From Galbula dea (taxonomy: Eukaryota; Chordata; Aves; Piciformes; Galbulidae): DNA of 64,000 nucleotides. Both the position numbers and the translations under genes were made by a program. Positions 45,611 through 56,872 of the stretch are shown here, one piece after another. The notes beneath the pieces are model-generated. The model searched no databases, was not told where the DNA came from, and saw only the letters and a list, made by a program, of their open reading frames with translations. Location of the stretch: assembly GCA_013399015.1 (NCBI GenBank), contig VWZX01006533.1:503499-567498 (forward strand), given 5' to 3'. Position 1 is the stretch's first letter, and the number at the start of each line of letters is the position of its first letter.

Positions 45611-46260
45611 CAATATCTGTTTCACATCCTAGGAAATGTTACCTATTCTGAAATAGACTCCCTGCAGGTAATCAATTGCATGTCACAACTCCAGGCTGAA
45701 GATCTGACACTATTATACATTTAATCAGAAACATGCAAAATGACAGGTTTTAAGCTCTAGTGAATTTTGACACTGCTTGGGCCAATGATTTCTCTCCAAT
45801 CTGTCTCTGCCTTTTTCCTGTGAGCTACAAAACAAATCAATCCAGAGCCTCTATTTACAGCATTTCTGTTTCATTTCTCATCTCTGCAAAGTCTTTCCCC
45901 TCTCTCCAATGCTCTCTAGTGTCAGATGGCAAAGTTTGCCCTCACACCCTCTGTGGTAGCCTATCTTCATACAGTCCCCTTCAAAGCCAGCACCTCACAT
46001 GCTTCCCTGTGCCACTGCAGCATAATCAGCACCTAATTAATCTCTCTGTCTTAATTAGGCAAAATATCTTATGAAATCATTCCAATTCTAGCTCAGTTTA
46101 AGAGTTACATCCTATTATCAGTGGGCAGGGCAGGGCTGGGCAGCAGAGCAGGACCAGATGCTCTCTCTGAAGCCCTCTGCTTTCCCTAAGGGAAGAGAAA
46201 GGGAAGAAGGGAGAGAGACTGATGGCTTGGGAAAGGAAACTGAAACAGCTTGGATGGAAA
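45611..46260. other. Unique sequence, possibly including the 5' part of repeat X
   Basis: 46122-46260 is GC- and purine-rich and could belong to X copy 3. The other two copies do not extend this far, so I cannot tell. Confidence 0.45.
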
Positions 46261-46864
46261 GAAGAACAATGCAATGCCAGAGATCCAGAGAGATCCAAAG
46301 CAATCTCCAAGCCAAGGCCTGATGGCAAGGGCAGCACTGGCACCACTGATGCTGGGGCAGCACTGGGCAAGGCCCAGACTGGACTCAGGGCCAGAGGGCA
46401 ACTGCAGTCAGGAGCTGGGCTCTTGGACTGGATTGAGGAGCACACAGATCAGGAAGGAAGGCAGAATGGCCAGAGTCCTCCTGGGACACTGGCCAGGGAA
46501 GGAGAGGCTTGAGCCTGGGGATCCCTCAGCTCTCTCCTGAAGATGCCACCCATGGGCTGCAATCCCTTGGTGGGCACTTGAGGGTCACCTTTCCTGTCCC
46601 CTCCTCCCCACAGCTGCCACCTCTGACTCCCTGCAGCCCAAGCTGGGGCAGAAGCTGCAGCAGTGCCCTTGCTCTGCTAAGGCAGAGGCTTTGTGTAGCC
46701 CAAGCCTTGAGAGGAACTGTGCCCATGGAGTGTTGTCCCTGCTAGCAGCAGAGCCTGTGTGGGAGAAGCTGCTGGGAGCTGCAGCAAGTGCAGCCCTGAG
46801 AAGAGCCTGAGCTAACTCCAATCCCTGAGCACAATCAGCTCTGTTCCAGCTCAGAGCAAGACAC
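46261..46864 (+). mobile_element. Unclassified interspersed repeat X, copy 3
   Basis: Matches copy 1 over its full length, from GAAGAACAATGCAATGCCAG to CAGCTCAGAGCAAGACA. Relative to the others it has a short deletion after GCCCTTGCTCTGC and a small one before ACTCCAATCCCTGAGCACAA, which shift the frame kept open in copies 1 and 2. Confidence 0.75.
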
Positions 46865-47964
46865 CTGTTCAGAAGAAATGCTCTGTGAATGCCTGACTCC
46901 TCTAGTCTTTTTTATTTTCTTTCTTTCTTTTGTTTTTCCCCCAAAGCACAGCCTCTGTCAAGTGTATCATGTACCTCTCTCTATAGCCATTAGGACATTC
47001 CCTCTTCCTCACAGCACATCTGAGATGCCATTTCACTTGAACAGGCAGTTAGTGTAATGACAGATTGCACTCCAGCACAGGATCTGTTGTAAAGAGATAG
47101 AACATGAAAGGAAAATCATTTTCTCTGGGCTGCTCCTCTTTTTTTTACCAGGCAAAAGCTGACAAAATCACCCCAATGTATGGCTGAAGTGTTCAGTTTG
47201 GGAGCCAGCCAGATCATGTCCTTATACACACCAGAGCTACCTCCTTTGCATTTCTGACTTCCCTGCCTCATTACTTCCAACTTCACCAACAATAAGCATC
47301 TAACAGGTTGGTCTTTTGCCTCTTTTCACTCTAGTTTAGAAAGATTCATTTTGGTGGGGGGGAGGGTGGGGGTTAACCTAATCACTGTCCCTGCATTAAT
47401 CCCTGCATCCTCCTTTGGTTTCATTACTCCCAAATTGTATTTAGGATCATTTACAACCCTGGGTTTTATTCATTAAGATCTTAATTGTTTTGCCACTCTC
47501 TCCTCATCTTCTCTTACCCATAATGGTCTCTAGTCCTGAACAGTTTTTCTTGCCCATGGGAAGCCTCTAGCTGAACCATTTCCAGCTTGTCCTCATGTTT
47601 CCCTCTCTAGGTTTGGGTTCTCAGTGGATCAGGGTCTCTGCTCTTCTAAGCCCAGGAGAAGCAGCTCTCTGAGCCTTCTGAGCACACATGCCCATGGGAT
47701 CTCAGCCTAGCTTCACCCCACCCAGCCCAGAGCTGCACTATTCATCCTGGGTCTACATGGAATGGCCCAAATTGTTCCATGTCAAAGGCTTCCCAGGCCA
47801 GCTCTGGTTTTATTCCAAATGACTGTGAGGAGATAGGTAAGAAGTCATCTTCTGCTCCTGGAAACACTGATACCTTCCCTAGCAGTTTTAGTTGTGTCTA
47901 GTAGAGCCTTAATCTCTACATTTCCAGGTGCTGTGATCATCTATGGTCTGCAACTGGAACAATT
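46865..47964. other. Unique sequence with a G-rich motif
   Basis: Contains a T-rich CTTTCTTTC run near 46915 and a G-quadruplex-like motif at 47353-47372. No gene recognised. Confidence 0.55.
47353..47372 (+). other. Potential G-quadruplex motif
   Basis: GGTGGGGGGGAGGGTGGGGG offers four G3 tracts with single-base loops. Confidence 0.7.
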
Positions 47965-48262
47965 AGGAGGTTGGAGCAAGGTAGGAGTTGGGCTCTTCTC
48001 CCAAGGAACAAGACAAGAGGAAACAGCCTCAGGTTGTGCCAGGGGAGGTTTAGGTTGGACATGAGGAACAATTTCTTCACTGAAAGGGTTGCCCAGGCCT
48101 GGCCCAGGCTGCCCAGGGCAGTGGTGGAGTTACCATCCCTGGAGAGGTTTCCAAGCCCTGGAGATGTGGTGCTGAGGGCCATGGGTCAGTGGTGACCTGG
48201 CAGGTCATGGTTGGACTTGATGACCTGGTCTCTTCCAACCAAAGCAATTCTGTGATCCTCAT
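47965..48262 (+). mobile_element. CR1 group A (tail A1), 3' 0.3 kb
   Basis: Sense copy from AGGAGGTTGGAGCAAGGTAG to CAAAGCAATTCTGTGATCCT. It encodes RLDMRNNFFTERVAQAWPRL. Confidence 0.94.
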
Positions 48263-49056
48263 GATGTTGCTTCTGGACATCCAACCCAAAAAGCCTTCAC
48301 CTTTGATATGGGGGAAGATAATATGCTATAAAATCTCTCTCTTTCAATGGTTTCTTGGCTCCCTGCTTATCTACAGTACTTCAAGACCTCCTGCTAAAGG
48401 GTCAGAGTGTATTTCTAAGCCATTTAGATGAGAATTTCTCTCTTTCTGCTGCTTTTCTGTGTTCAGCAAGCCTTGCAGGGCAGTGGAGCTGTGCTGGCTG
48501 GATGACAGCTAGCCCAACACAGCTTCTCACCAGATGCATTCCTTGTGCTCAAGACATTTCTGATTTTTCAGCAATGGCTTTCATTCCAGGAAAAAAACCA
48601 AACCAAACCAAATCAGACCTGTTTGTCCTTTTGCCTCCAGCCCACTGTGGAACATCCCACCCCTTTCTCAGAAGGAGACCTCAGAGAGGACCATGTTCCC
48701 CCAGCAGTTTCAGGTGCTCTGAGCTCATCTGCCCTCAGCTGAGCAACAGCTTTCAGCTGCTTTGTCTGCTCCCTGCAGGACCTTTTGTCTCCTTGCTCCT
48801 TCATTATGCTGCTTTCAGCTCTCTAACTCAGCAGATGACAGCAATTTGGATTGTTCACCTTCCAGTTTATCCTTGGTGTTCTGCTGAATAGGGTGGTCTT
48901 GTGTTCTGCTGTCCTTATTCTTCAATGTCACTTGGCCTTTAGTGCCTCCCCTGTGAGAGCAGGAGCTGTGCTCAATGATCTGGGGATGGTTGGTGACATT
49001 TCACAAGGTTCTCTTCTGTTCTCCAAGGCTTTGAAACTTTCCAACACAATCTCCTC
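48263..49056. other. Unique sequence, no gene seen
   Basis: An open frame at 48355-48891 (178 codons) is low in charged residues and has no splice or start context beyond an ATG. No gene recognised. Confidence 0.5.
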
Positions 49057-49532
49057 TCACCAAGAAGGACAGTGAGGTGCAGGAGTGTGTCCAGAGAAGG
49101 GCAAGGAAGGTGGGGAAGGGTCTAGAGCACAAGTGTGGTGAGGAGCAGCTGAGGGACCTGGGGTTGGTTAACCTGGAGAAGAGGAGGCTCAGGGGAGACC
49201 TTCTCCCTCTCTGCAGCTCCCTGAGAGGAGGCTGGAGCCAGGTGGGGTTGGGCTCTTCTCCTAAGGAACAAGTGATAGGATAAGAGGAAATGGCTTCAGG
49301 TTGCCTCAGGGGAGGTTCAGATTAGATATTAAGAAGAATTTCTTCCCCAAAAGGGTTCTCAGGCATTGTCCCAGGTTTCTAGGGCAGTGGTGGAGTCACC
49401 ATCCCTGGAAGTGTTCAGAAAACATGGAGATGTGGTGCTTGGGGCCGTGGTTCAGTGTTGAGCATGTCAGTGTTGGGTGGATGGTTGGGCTGGATGATCT
49501 CAGAGGGCTTTTCCAACCAGAATAACTTTACT
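49057..49532 (+). mobile_element. CR1 group A (tail A2), 3' 0.48 kb
   Basis: Sense copy from CCAAGAAGGACAGTGAGGTG (RT: QECVQRRARKVGKGLEHK) to TTTTCCAACCAGAATAACTT. Confidence 0.94.
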
Positions 49533-49560
49533 AGCTTGGTTTACAGGCAAATAGTTCCTT

Positions 49561-49872
49561 GTCTCCCTGGAGCCTGCTCTTCTCCAGCCTCAACAACCCC
49601 AACTCTCTCAGCCTGGCCTCACAGAAGAGAGCTTCCAGCCCTCAGATCATGTCTGTGTCCTCCTCTGGCCCTGCTCCCCCAGCTCCATGTCTGTGCTGTG
49701 CTGAGGACTCCAGAGCTGGCCCCAGCACTGCAGCTGAGGTCTCCCCAGAGCAGAGCAGAGCAGAGGCACAATCCCCTCCCTGCCCTGCTGACCATGCTGC
49801 TGGGGCTGCAGCCCAGGACAGGGTTGGCTTCTGGGCTGGGAGCTCACATTGCTGCCTCATGGCCACCTTTCC
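49561..49872 (-). mobile_element. CR1 group D, internal fragment
   Basis: Antisense RT region without its tail, starting 28 bases past the preceding sense copy: CAACAACCCCAACTCTCTCA through GGAGCTCACATTGCTGCCTC. Confidence 0.92.
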
Positions 49873-50692
49873 ATCCAGAAATATTGAATACTACTGTGGA
49901 GAGAGATGCTGTAGAGAAGAATAAGGTAAAATCACAGTCTTATATTTCTCTGGACTTCTAGAAACTTCTATCTCTATGTCAGCACAGAACACAGGCTCTC
50001 TCTGCCACACAGCCCTCTCAGACCTTTAGGTATGGCATCAGGAAGCCCTTAGTGCATCATCACCAGCAGACAGCTTGCAAGAGTGTGTGTATGCAGCTCA
50101 AGGAGACAAGTTCTCATAGTAGCTCCTTATTTGGGGTCACAGGGAGAACTGCTGCAGCAGAGAAGAAAGCTGCATGTGGTATTTCTGTCTTTATGAGCAT
50201 CTGTAGGTAACCTATGGGAAGAGGGTGAGAAGTGAAAAGTGATTTTGCAACACATATTTGAGTCAAAAGAATCACATCCAGATGGCCTGGGCTGAAGGAT
50301 GTTCCCTTGACTGTTAGAGGAGGCTGGAAGGAAGGAAATGAAGTGATGATGCTGGAGGATGGACAAGTGCTGTAAGAAGGCAAAATAACCCAAATGGGGA
50401 AGTTTTGAAGCCAATGTCTGAAAGGAGCTCATCTTGGACAGTCTGTGCTGCAGCCCAACACCTCTTTGACCACAAGGGGAAAGCACAGGCTGCTGAGAGG
50501 TGGAGGTTACCCTTGCTGTTTCTCTCTGCCTTCCATAGGAAAAGCTGTGTGGAAGGCACAGGTTTCCCAGGAGCTTCTTTCAGTTCCTTTCACTGTGCCA
50601 CAAGTCTAAGGAGTTGTAAGAAGTTGCCAAGGTGAATGGTTCACAGCAGGAGAAACCTCCACTTCATGAACAAAAAGCTCTCAAGAAGGCAA
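49873..50692. other. Unique sequence, no gene seen
   Basis: No feature recognised. Confidence 0.55.
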
Positions 50693-50788
50693 GGAGCCAT
50701 GGTTCAGTGGTGAGCATGGCAGGGTTGGGTGGATAGTTGGACTGGATGACCTCAGAGGCTTTTCCCAACCAGAATGAATCTATGAGAT
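50693..50788 (+). mobile_element. CR1 group A (tail A2), tail only
   Basis: GGAGCCATGGTTCAGTGGTG, GGTTGGGTGGATAGTTGGAC, ATGAATCTATGAGA. Confidence 0.88.
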
Positions 50789-51482
50789 ACCCAAAAATAT
50801 GGCCAAAGGGCTTTACACAATCCCACAGACTCAGGAATCCTCTCCAGAAGAGGTTAGGCTCAGAATGATCCCATCAGTTCTGCAGGAGGAAAAAAAAAAA
50901 CAACCCAAAACAAACCCCAAAACCTCAAGTGTCAGCAAATGGGACCTGGCAAGAAATGAACAAAATGAACTTAAAATCATCTCCCAGTGCCTGTACTAAA
51001 TCTCTTCTGACTGGAGCTGTGCATCTGAGAACTCCCCTGTTTGGACTGAAAAAGAGAAAAGAATTGATGACCTCAGCAATTTCCCTCATTATGTCACTGC
51101 AGGATGATAAATACTATTTTCTCCAAGTCCTTCTGAGTTCATCTAAAGTGGTTTCAAAGATTGCATACAGTCTATTTGTGGTTAAATTATTCTCCTTTCT
51201 AAATCTTGGAGAGCTGAGACAGCAGGAGATAATTTGTAGGACAGCTTGAGACACTTCTCTAACAGCTTTAATATTGCTGCAATTGTCTTCTTGCTTCCCA
51301 TGAGGCACAGAACTAATGTTGCTTCTGAAGTCCTCTCACTGAGCATCTTCATCCTCCTCTTCCTCCAGATGGAACTTATTGGAGGAGGGGAAACTCCTCC
51401 TGAGATCAGGGAGGGTTTGGTCATTGTGCCAGGAGTAGAGGCTCTGCTTGCTTTTTCCTTCTCTTACATGTTAACCTACTTC
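50789..51482. other. Unique sequence, no gene seen
   Basis: An A/C-rich run lies near 50890-50925. No gene recognised. Confidence 0.55.
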
Positions 51483-51985
51483 ACACAATCCCAGCATGGC
51501 AGGGGTTGGAAGGGAGCTCTGGGGATCATCCAGTCCAACCCCCTGCTAAAGCAGGGGCACCCACAGCAGCTTGTCCAGGATCACCTCCAGCTGGCCTTGG
51601 AATCTCTCCACACAAGGAGACTCCACAGCCTCTCTGCAAAGCCTGGGCCAGGGCTCCAACACTCTCACACCAAACAAGCTTCTCCTCCTGCTCAGCTGCA
51701 ACCTCCTGGGTTGCAGTTTGTGCCCAGTGTCCCTTGGGCTGTCCCTGGGCACCACTGGGCAGAGTCTGGCCCCAGACTCTTGCCTTCTGGCCTTCAGCTC
51801 TTGCTCAGCACTGAGCATCTCCCCTGTGGGGCTGCTCTTCTCCAGGCTCAGCAGCCCCAGGGTTCTCAGCCTTTCCTCCTGCCACAGATGCTGCAGTGCC
51901 CTCAGCATCTTCCTAGCCTCTGCTGGGCTCTCTCCAGTAGTTCCTTGTCTCTCTGGAGCTAGGGAGCCCACAACTGGACACACAG
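51483..51985 (-). mobile_element. CR1 group B, 3' 0.5 kb
   Basis: Antisense copy from CACACAATCCCAGCATGGCA to AGGGAGCCCACAACTGGACA. The minus-strand frame is open throughout the RT C-terminus and continues beyond the element into unique sequence (see findings). Confidence 0.95.
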
Positions 51986-53318
51986 GGTTGTTTTCCCCAT
52001 GTTTCATTCCATTTTGCAGATGATACTTTACCAAACTCCTAACAGTGACCATTACTTGTTGGTTTCTGGAAGCTAACTTCTCAACCTTCTCCAGCCTTCT
52101 TGTCAGGTGCAGCCCTCTGGGTGTTGTGCCTTCACCTGAATCAGACCAGACTTTCCTTAGAGCATCATGGCAGAGAAAACAAACAGCACAACAGAGGCTG
52201 AAACACTTCAGCCAGGTTTCCTGCTCACACCTAGCTCTCTTCCAGCCTTTCCACCACCTGGATTTCTCCTCTTTGAGTCTAAACAATTTGGCATCCCTCC
52301 CAACAGGAAGCAGTTGAGGTTTGGAACACAGTTGCAGCACAAAGAGCTTCTGCATCTCCTTGTCAAGCACAACCAAAGAAGGGAAGCAAGAGCTTTCACA
52401 TCACTAGCCTGTTAGAAGGAACTGCAGGTCTGGTTTTTACCTTAGCAAGCTGCAAAACCCTTGCCATGGAGCTTGCAGACCAGCAGGGAAAGCCTAGGAG
52501 AACAGAAAGAAAGAAAGAAAATCGATCTCCAGGCTGCTGCTGGAAGTGGCTTTTAATTTTTGATGAAAATGCAAAAGAAAAGGAGCCTCAGAAGAGAGTT
52601 ACACTGTCTGGGGGTGAGAAAGGGAAGCAGCCTTGGAAGAAAATGATGAAAATGGGATGTTTTCTGCTGTGAAAACTCTATTTCCTAGTGAAAAGTCTGA
52701 GCTAAACAAGATTCACAGCCATGCCAAGGAGGAAAAAAAATGCCAGTATTGATGGATTCAGTGAAAAATGAGTAGTTTTGTCAGGAATCCCATCTGTGGG
52801 GTTTAGTTTTCATCATCTAGGAGGCATAAATAAACACACACACACGTCCAACCCTCTGTATATGTTTGGATGTACATAACTTCTGCAGAGAAAATGAATT
52901 CTGTTGCTTTTCTTCCTAACTTAGAACATATTCAACCTTCATTATGGTTCTGGTTTCTAAAGCACACATTTCTCACTTCTAGAATTTAACTTATTGTGGA
53001 GTTCAACTTCTTTAGGCTCCAATTCTTGTTTTGTCAATAAAATGGAACTCTTTCCTTAAGAGGAAAAAACAAAAGCCTTTTCAGCCAGTGGTGGTTGGTT
53101 GTAGTGCCAGGAAAGTAAAGACCTCCCTCAACACAATGCCCTTCCTTGACTACTGTGGACTCTTTTCAGCCAGAGGAAATTAGCTGCATGAATGAATGCA
53201 GAAATCAGGAATCTAAATCTGATTACAGATGTTTCCAATAATAGCCTGACAAACTTGAAACAAAGGGCAAAAATATCTTAGGTTTTCTTTGGCTTTCATT
53301 TGGAGCAGAGATCAGAGT
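51986..53318. other. CR1-free unique region
   Basis: Contains a plus-strand frame starting with a good Kozak context at 52167 (82 codons), a (GAAA)n-like patch near 52507-52521 and a short (CA)n at 52834-52845. No gene recognised. Confidence 0.5.
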
Positions 53319-53692
53319 CACAGTCATAGGATCATGAAGCTTGGAAGAGACCTCCAAGATCACCAAGTCCAACCAACAACCTATCCCCACCATGCCACTA
53401 ACCCATGGCTCTAAGGACCACATCTAGATGGTTTTGGAGCCCCTCCAGGGCTGGTGACTCCATCACTGCCCTGGGCAGCCTGGGCCAATGCTTAACAACT
53501 TTTTCTCAGATGAAATTTTTCCTAATAGCCAATCTAAAACCTCTCCTGGTGCAGCTTGAGGCTGTTTCCTCTTGTCCTCTCACTTGTTCCTTGGGAGAAG
53601 AGCCCAAGCCCCACCTGGCTTCAGCCTTCTCTCAGGGAGCTGTAGAGAGTGAGGAGGTCTCCCCTGAGCCTCCTCTTCTCCAGGCTAAGAGG
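53319..53692 (-). mobile_element. CR1 group A (tail A3), 3' 0.37 kb
   Basis: Antisense copy from CACAGTCATAGGATCATGAA, with the divergent tail CAACCTATCCCCACCATGCC, ending at CTTCTCCAGGCTAAGAGG. Confidence 0.93.
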
Positions 53693-54049
53693 AAGTCTTG
53701 CTAAACAGATTAGTGGATTGAAATTGTCCCATCTGGGAGCTGAAAATAGTCAAAGCAAGGAAATATCCTGACAGGAAGTGTAGAACCATCCTAACAAAGA
53801 TACTCAGGGCCATCTGCATGAAATCTGCCTATGAACCTAGCTTCAGTCCTCTGGCAGACTGACATCAAGCCTACTTCAGCTGTTTAGCCTCCTTTTACAG
53901 TTATCAGGTGGAGATGACACTAACTCAAGGAAGGAGCCATTCTTCCTCCACTCATCTGGAAGGTCACTTCAGTGTTGGTTGTCTGACCTGCAGGAGAAAC
54001 ACTGAAGTGCAACTTCTTAACTCTAAAGTGAGAGGGATTGTCCATGGAC
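53693..54049. other. Unique sequence, no gene seen
   Basis: No feature recognised. Confidence 0.5.
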
Positions 54050-54206
54050 TTATAGAAGCAAAGAGAGGTTTGGGTGGGAAGAGACCTTCCAAGGTCATCT
54101 ACTCCAACCCCCCTGCAGTCAGCAGGGACATCTGCAACTAGAGCAGGTTGCTCACAGCCCCAAACAACCTGAGCTGGGATGGTTCCAGGGATGGGACATC
54201 TCCCAC
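54050..54206 (-). mobile_element. CR1 group D, 3' tail (part 1 of an interrupted copy)
   Basis: Antisense tail with CCTGCAGTCAGCAGGGACAT and CAGCCCCAAACAACCTGAGC, stopping at ACATCTCCCACTTTT. Confidence 0.92.
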
Positions 54207-54352
54207 TTTTGGTGTAGTCCCTAGACCCCTCACTTCAACTTGTTCCATTCAGCCCTAGGAGAGCACCAGCTCCAAAATGACAAATATCCAGCTCCTGCTT
54301 CTAGAGGGAAGGTGCCAGCTCTGAAACTGGAACTACTCCTCACCTTCCCCTG
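54207..54352. other. 146-base unrelated segment splitting a CR1 copy
   Basis: Not CR1-like. It replaces roughly 25 bases that other D copies have between CCCACCTCTCTGG and CTCACCACCCTCA. Confidence 0.7.
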
Positions 54353-54475
54353 TCTCACCACCCTCAACATAAAACATTTCTTCCTTCTATCTAATCTAAT
54401 CTAATCCCTCTCTTTATTTTCAAGCCATCACCCCTTGTCCTGTCACAACAGGACCTGCTAGTAAAAGACTGTCAG
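54353..54475 (-). mobile_element. CR1 group D (part 2 of an interrupted copy)
   Basis: Continues the copy from 54050 in the same orientation: CTCACCACCCTCAACATAAA, CATCACCCCTTGTCCTGTCA, GGACCTGCTAGTAAAAGAC. Confidence 0.85.
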
Positions 54476-56129
54476 CTCTGCAGCACTTTGAGCTCAGGAT
54501 CTTTCAAGATCACAGAGGCAAAAGGGTGTTCCTCAGGCTCCTCTGTCACAGTGTCAACAGCATTTTCAGACAAACCCCATCCAAAAATCTGCAGCTGAGT
54601 CTTTGTAGGGAGAGGAGCCTTCTCCATTGCCAAGTCCTTCATGCACAAGCTGCTTTGGTTTCATCTTCAGGTTGACCTTCCAATCCAAGGCAGTCTTGCA
54701 TTAACTTTCCAAAGGTCATGTCTGCAGAATGCCAAGTCAGTGAATCTTGCAGAGTCTCAGGGTCTTTTCTATTTAGTTAGTGTTATATTGAATTCCAGGC
54801 CCTGATTATACTCATTTTCTTCTGCATGAGGTCAAGAAGACAGGGGGAAAATCATCCTCACAGGGCAGCTGATGGCTCCCCACAGGAATGACAGCTGCAG
54901 AGGGGTCTCCACCCTCCAGCAAGGAGAAGGAACATGCAGTGTGGATCAGTACAGCTGACCTGGCTCTCTTAAACTGGTTCAACACTCCTGAGATTACCAG
55001 AGAAGAGGAAACAGAGTATTTCTCCAACCAAACTGAAAGCCAGCACCTGAGAAATAACTGCTCTTGAGCCTCTCATGGTGCTTGTAAAATACAAGGGGTT
55101 TTATATTGTGGAATGCAAGGGATTTTACAACACTTCTCAGTAGTACACTTTGGGTTGAATATTACATTTTGGGTTGTTTTTTGGGGCATATTTCAGTCTT
55201 TGATCCAGTGGAACTCTGAGGCTGTTTCCAAGAAGTGAGCCCAGGCAAGCAGCATACATCTCATGTTCTTCTTCTTTGGTTTTTCAGAGAAAGCAGAAGG
55301 TCATTTGTGTCTGCAGAGTTCTGGGAGAGCAAAGAGAAGCCAATTCTACTAACACTTTCTAGAGGTAATAGAAGAGGAAGAAATGGGAAGAAGTAGAGAA
55401 CAGCCAAGAAGGTTATATATGTAGCCTGATGTGATGGAACTCAGTAGCTGGAGGAATTTTCCACTCTCTTTTATTAAGCCCTTTTTAATTAAAACCACTG
55501 TAATAAACCCCACACTGATCATCAACCATTATATCATGGTGGCCCAAATTCAACCTTCTAAGAGGCTGTGTTCTGACTTTACCTTGGGGTTAATGTGGGA
55601 GGGTTGGTCCCTACACAAAGACACATGATGGCCATCAACCTCCCATGGATTCTGGCTCTGCTGCCTCAAGTGAAGACATTTCAGTTGTTCTATTTGCTGA
55701 CCTTAAAAAGAGATTGTGATGCAAATTCTGACCTACTCTTTAACATCTAAAGGAGTCAGTCCACAGCTGGTCAAAAGTGAGAGCAGCTTGGCTGTATTTA
55801 AGGTGATTTCATCTAGATGGTTTGGCTACCACAGCAAATAACCCTTGGAAACAGGGTTTCTGATCTAAAGCCTTCTTGGCAGGTTTTGAGTTGGTATTAA
55901 CAGGCCTTGGACTTGATCCCTGTAACCTCCAGTGTTTCTGTTGTGCTGTTGGAAAAGAACATGGAAAGGTTCCCACATTTGTTCAAACTAAGAAAGCAGT
56001 TCAGAAACCAGGGTGTAGAGGTGGAATGAAGCAGAGTTGGGCTGGTAGAGGTGGAGTTGAGGTTAGTTGCTACTTCTCCAGGTGTTTATCACCTCCACAG
56101 GTTCTCACCTTCCTGCTGATCACCTGAAA
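54476..56129. other. CR1-free unique region
   Basis: About 1.65 kb. A 71-codon minus-strand frame at 54812-55027 has no splice context. No gene recognised. Confidence 0.55.
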
Positions 56130-56325
56130 CGGACCTGGGGGTGTTGGTTGACAGCAGCTGAAGATGAGGCAGCAGTGTGCCCAGGTGGCCAAGAAGGCCA
56201 AGAGCATCCTGCCTTGGATCAGCACAAGTGTGGCAGCAGGACTAGGGCACGGATTGGCCTCCTGGGCTGGGCACTGGGGAGGCCACAGCTCTAATCCTGG
56301 GGTCAGTTTTGGGCTCCTTTATTGC
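56130..56325 (+). mobile_element. CR1 group A, internal RT fragment
   Basis: Sense piece without tail. Motifs are MRQQCAQVAKKAKSILPW and ASWAGHWGGHSSNPGVSFGL; it matches the reverse of 960-1130. It ends at TTTATTGCAGAGCTG. Confidence 0.92.
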
Positions 56326-56494
56326 AGAGCTGAAGCCCATGCATGTGTGGAGAAAATGAAGTGAAGCCTCTGCTACCATGCTTACAGTTAGACATCCCAG
56401 AGGCACAAGGCAGGTTGCTGATCCTCTGTGAAAATTCTCTTTCCAGACCAATGTATCTACATCTGCTGCACCATGGATGAGTCTGGGGCATGAG

Positions 56495-56778
56495 GTCTGT
56501 CCCTGGGCACCACTGGGCAGAGTCTGGCCCCAGCCTCTTGCCTTCTGGCCTTCAGCTCTTGCTCAGCACTGAGCAACTCCCCTCTGGGGCTGCTCTTCTC
56601 CAGGCTCAGCAGCCCCAGGGCTCTCAGCCTTTCCTCCTGCCACAGATGCTGCAGTGCCCTCAGCATCTTCCTAGCCTCTGCTGGACTCTCTCCAGTAGTT
56701 CCTTGTCTCTCTGGAACTGGGGAGCCCAGAACAGGCATCACAACTCTAGATGTGGCTTCACCAAAGCAACAGAGTAGG
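56495..56778 (-). mobile_element. CR1 group B, internal fragment
   Basis: Antisense piece lacking the 3' tail, from TGTCCCTGGGCACCACTGGG to CTAGATGTGGCTTCACCAAA. It faces a sense tail that begins three bases later. Confidence 0.92.
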
Positions 56779-56780
56779 AG

Positions 56781-56872
56781 ACATAGTGTAGTGGCAGGGT
56801 GGTGTTAGGTTGCTGGTTGAACATGATGATCTTAGAGGTCTCTTCCCACCTTAATGATTCTGTGATCCATCA
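56781..56872 (+). mobile_element. CR1 group F tail remnant
   Basis: GTGTAGTGGCAGGGTGGTGT, ATGATGATCTTAGAGGTCTC, ATGATTCTGTGATCC. Confidence 0.82.

Noticed and set aside
48355..48891. A 178-codon plus-strand frame in unique sequence
   Set aside because: Low-charge composition, no domain, no splice or poly(A) context. Chance is the simplest explanation in 64 kb of six-frame sequence.
51246..51962. A 238-codon plus-strand frame
   Set aside because: Mostly antisense to a group B CR1, with a non-conserved lead-in; no splice or start context.
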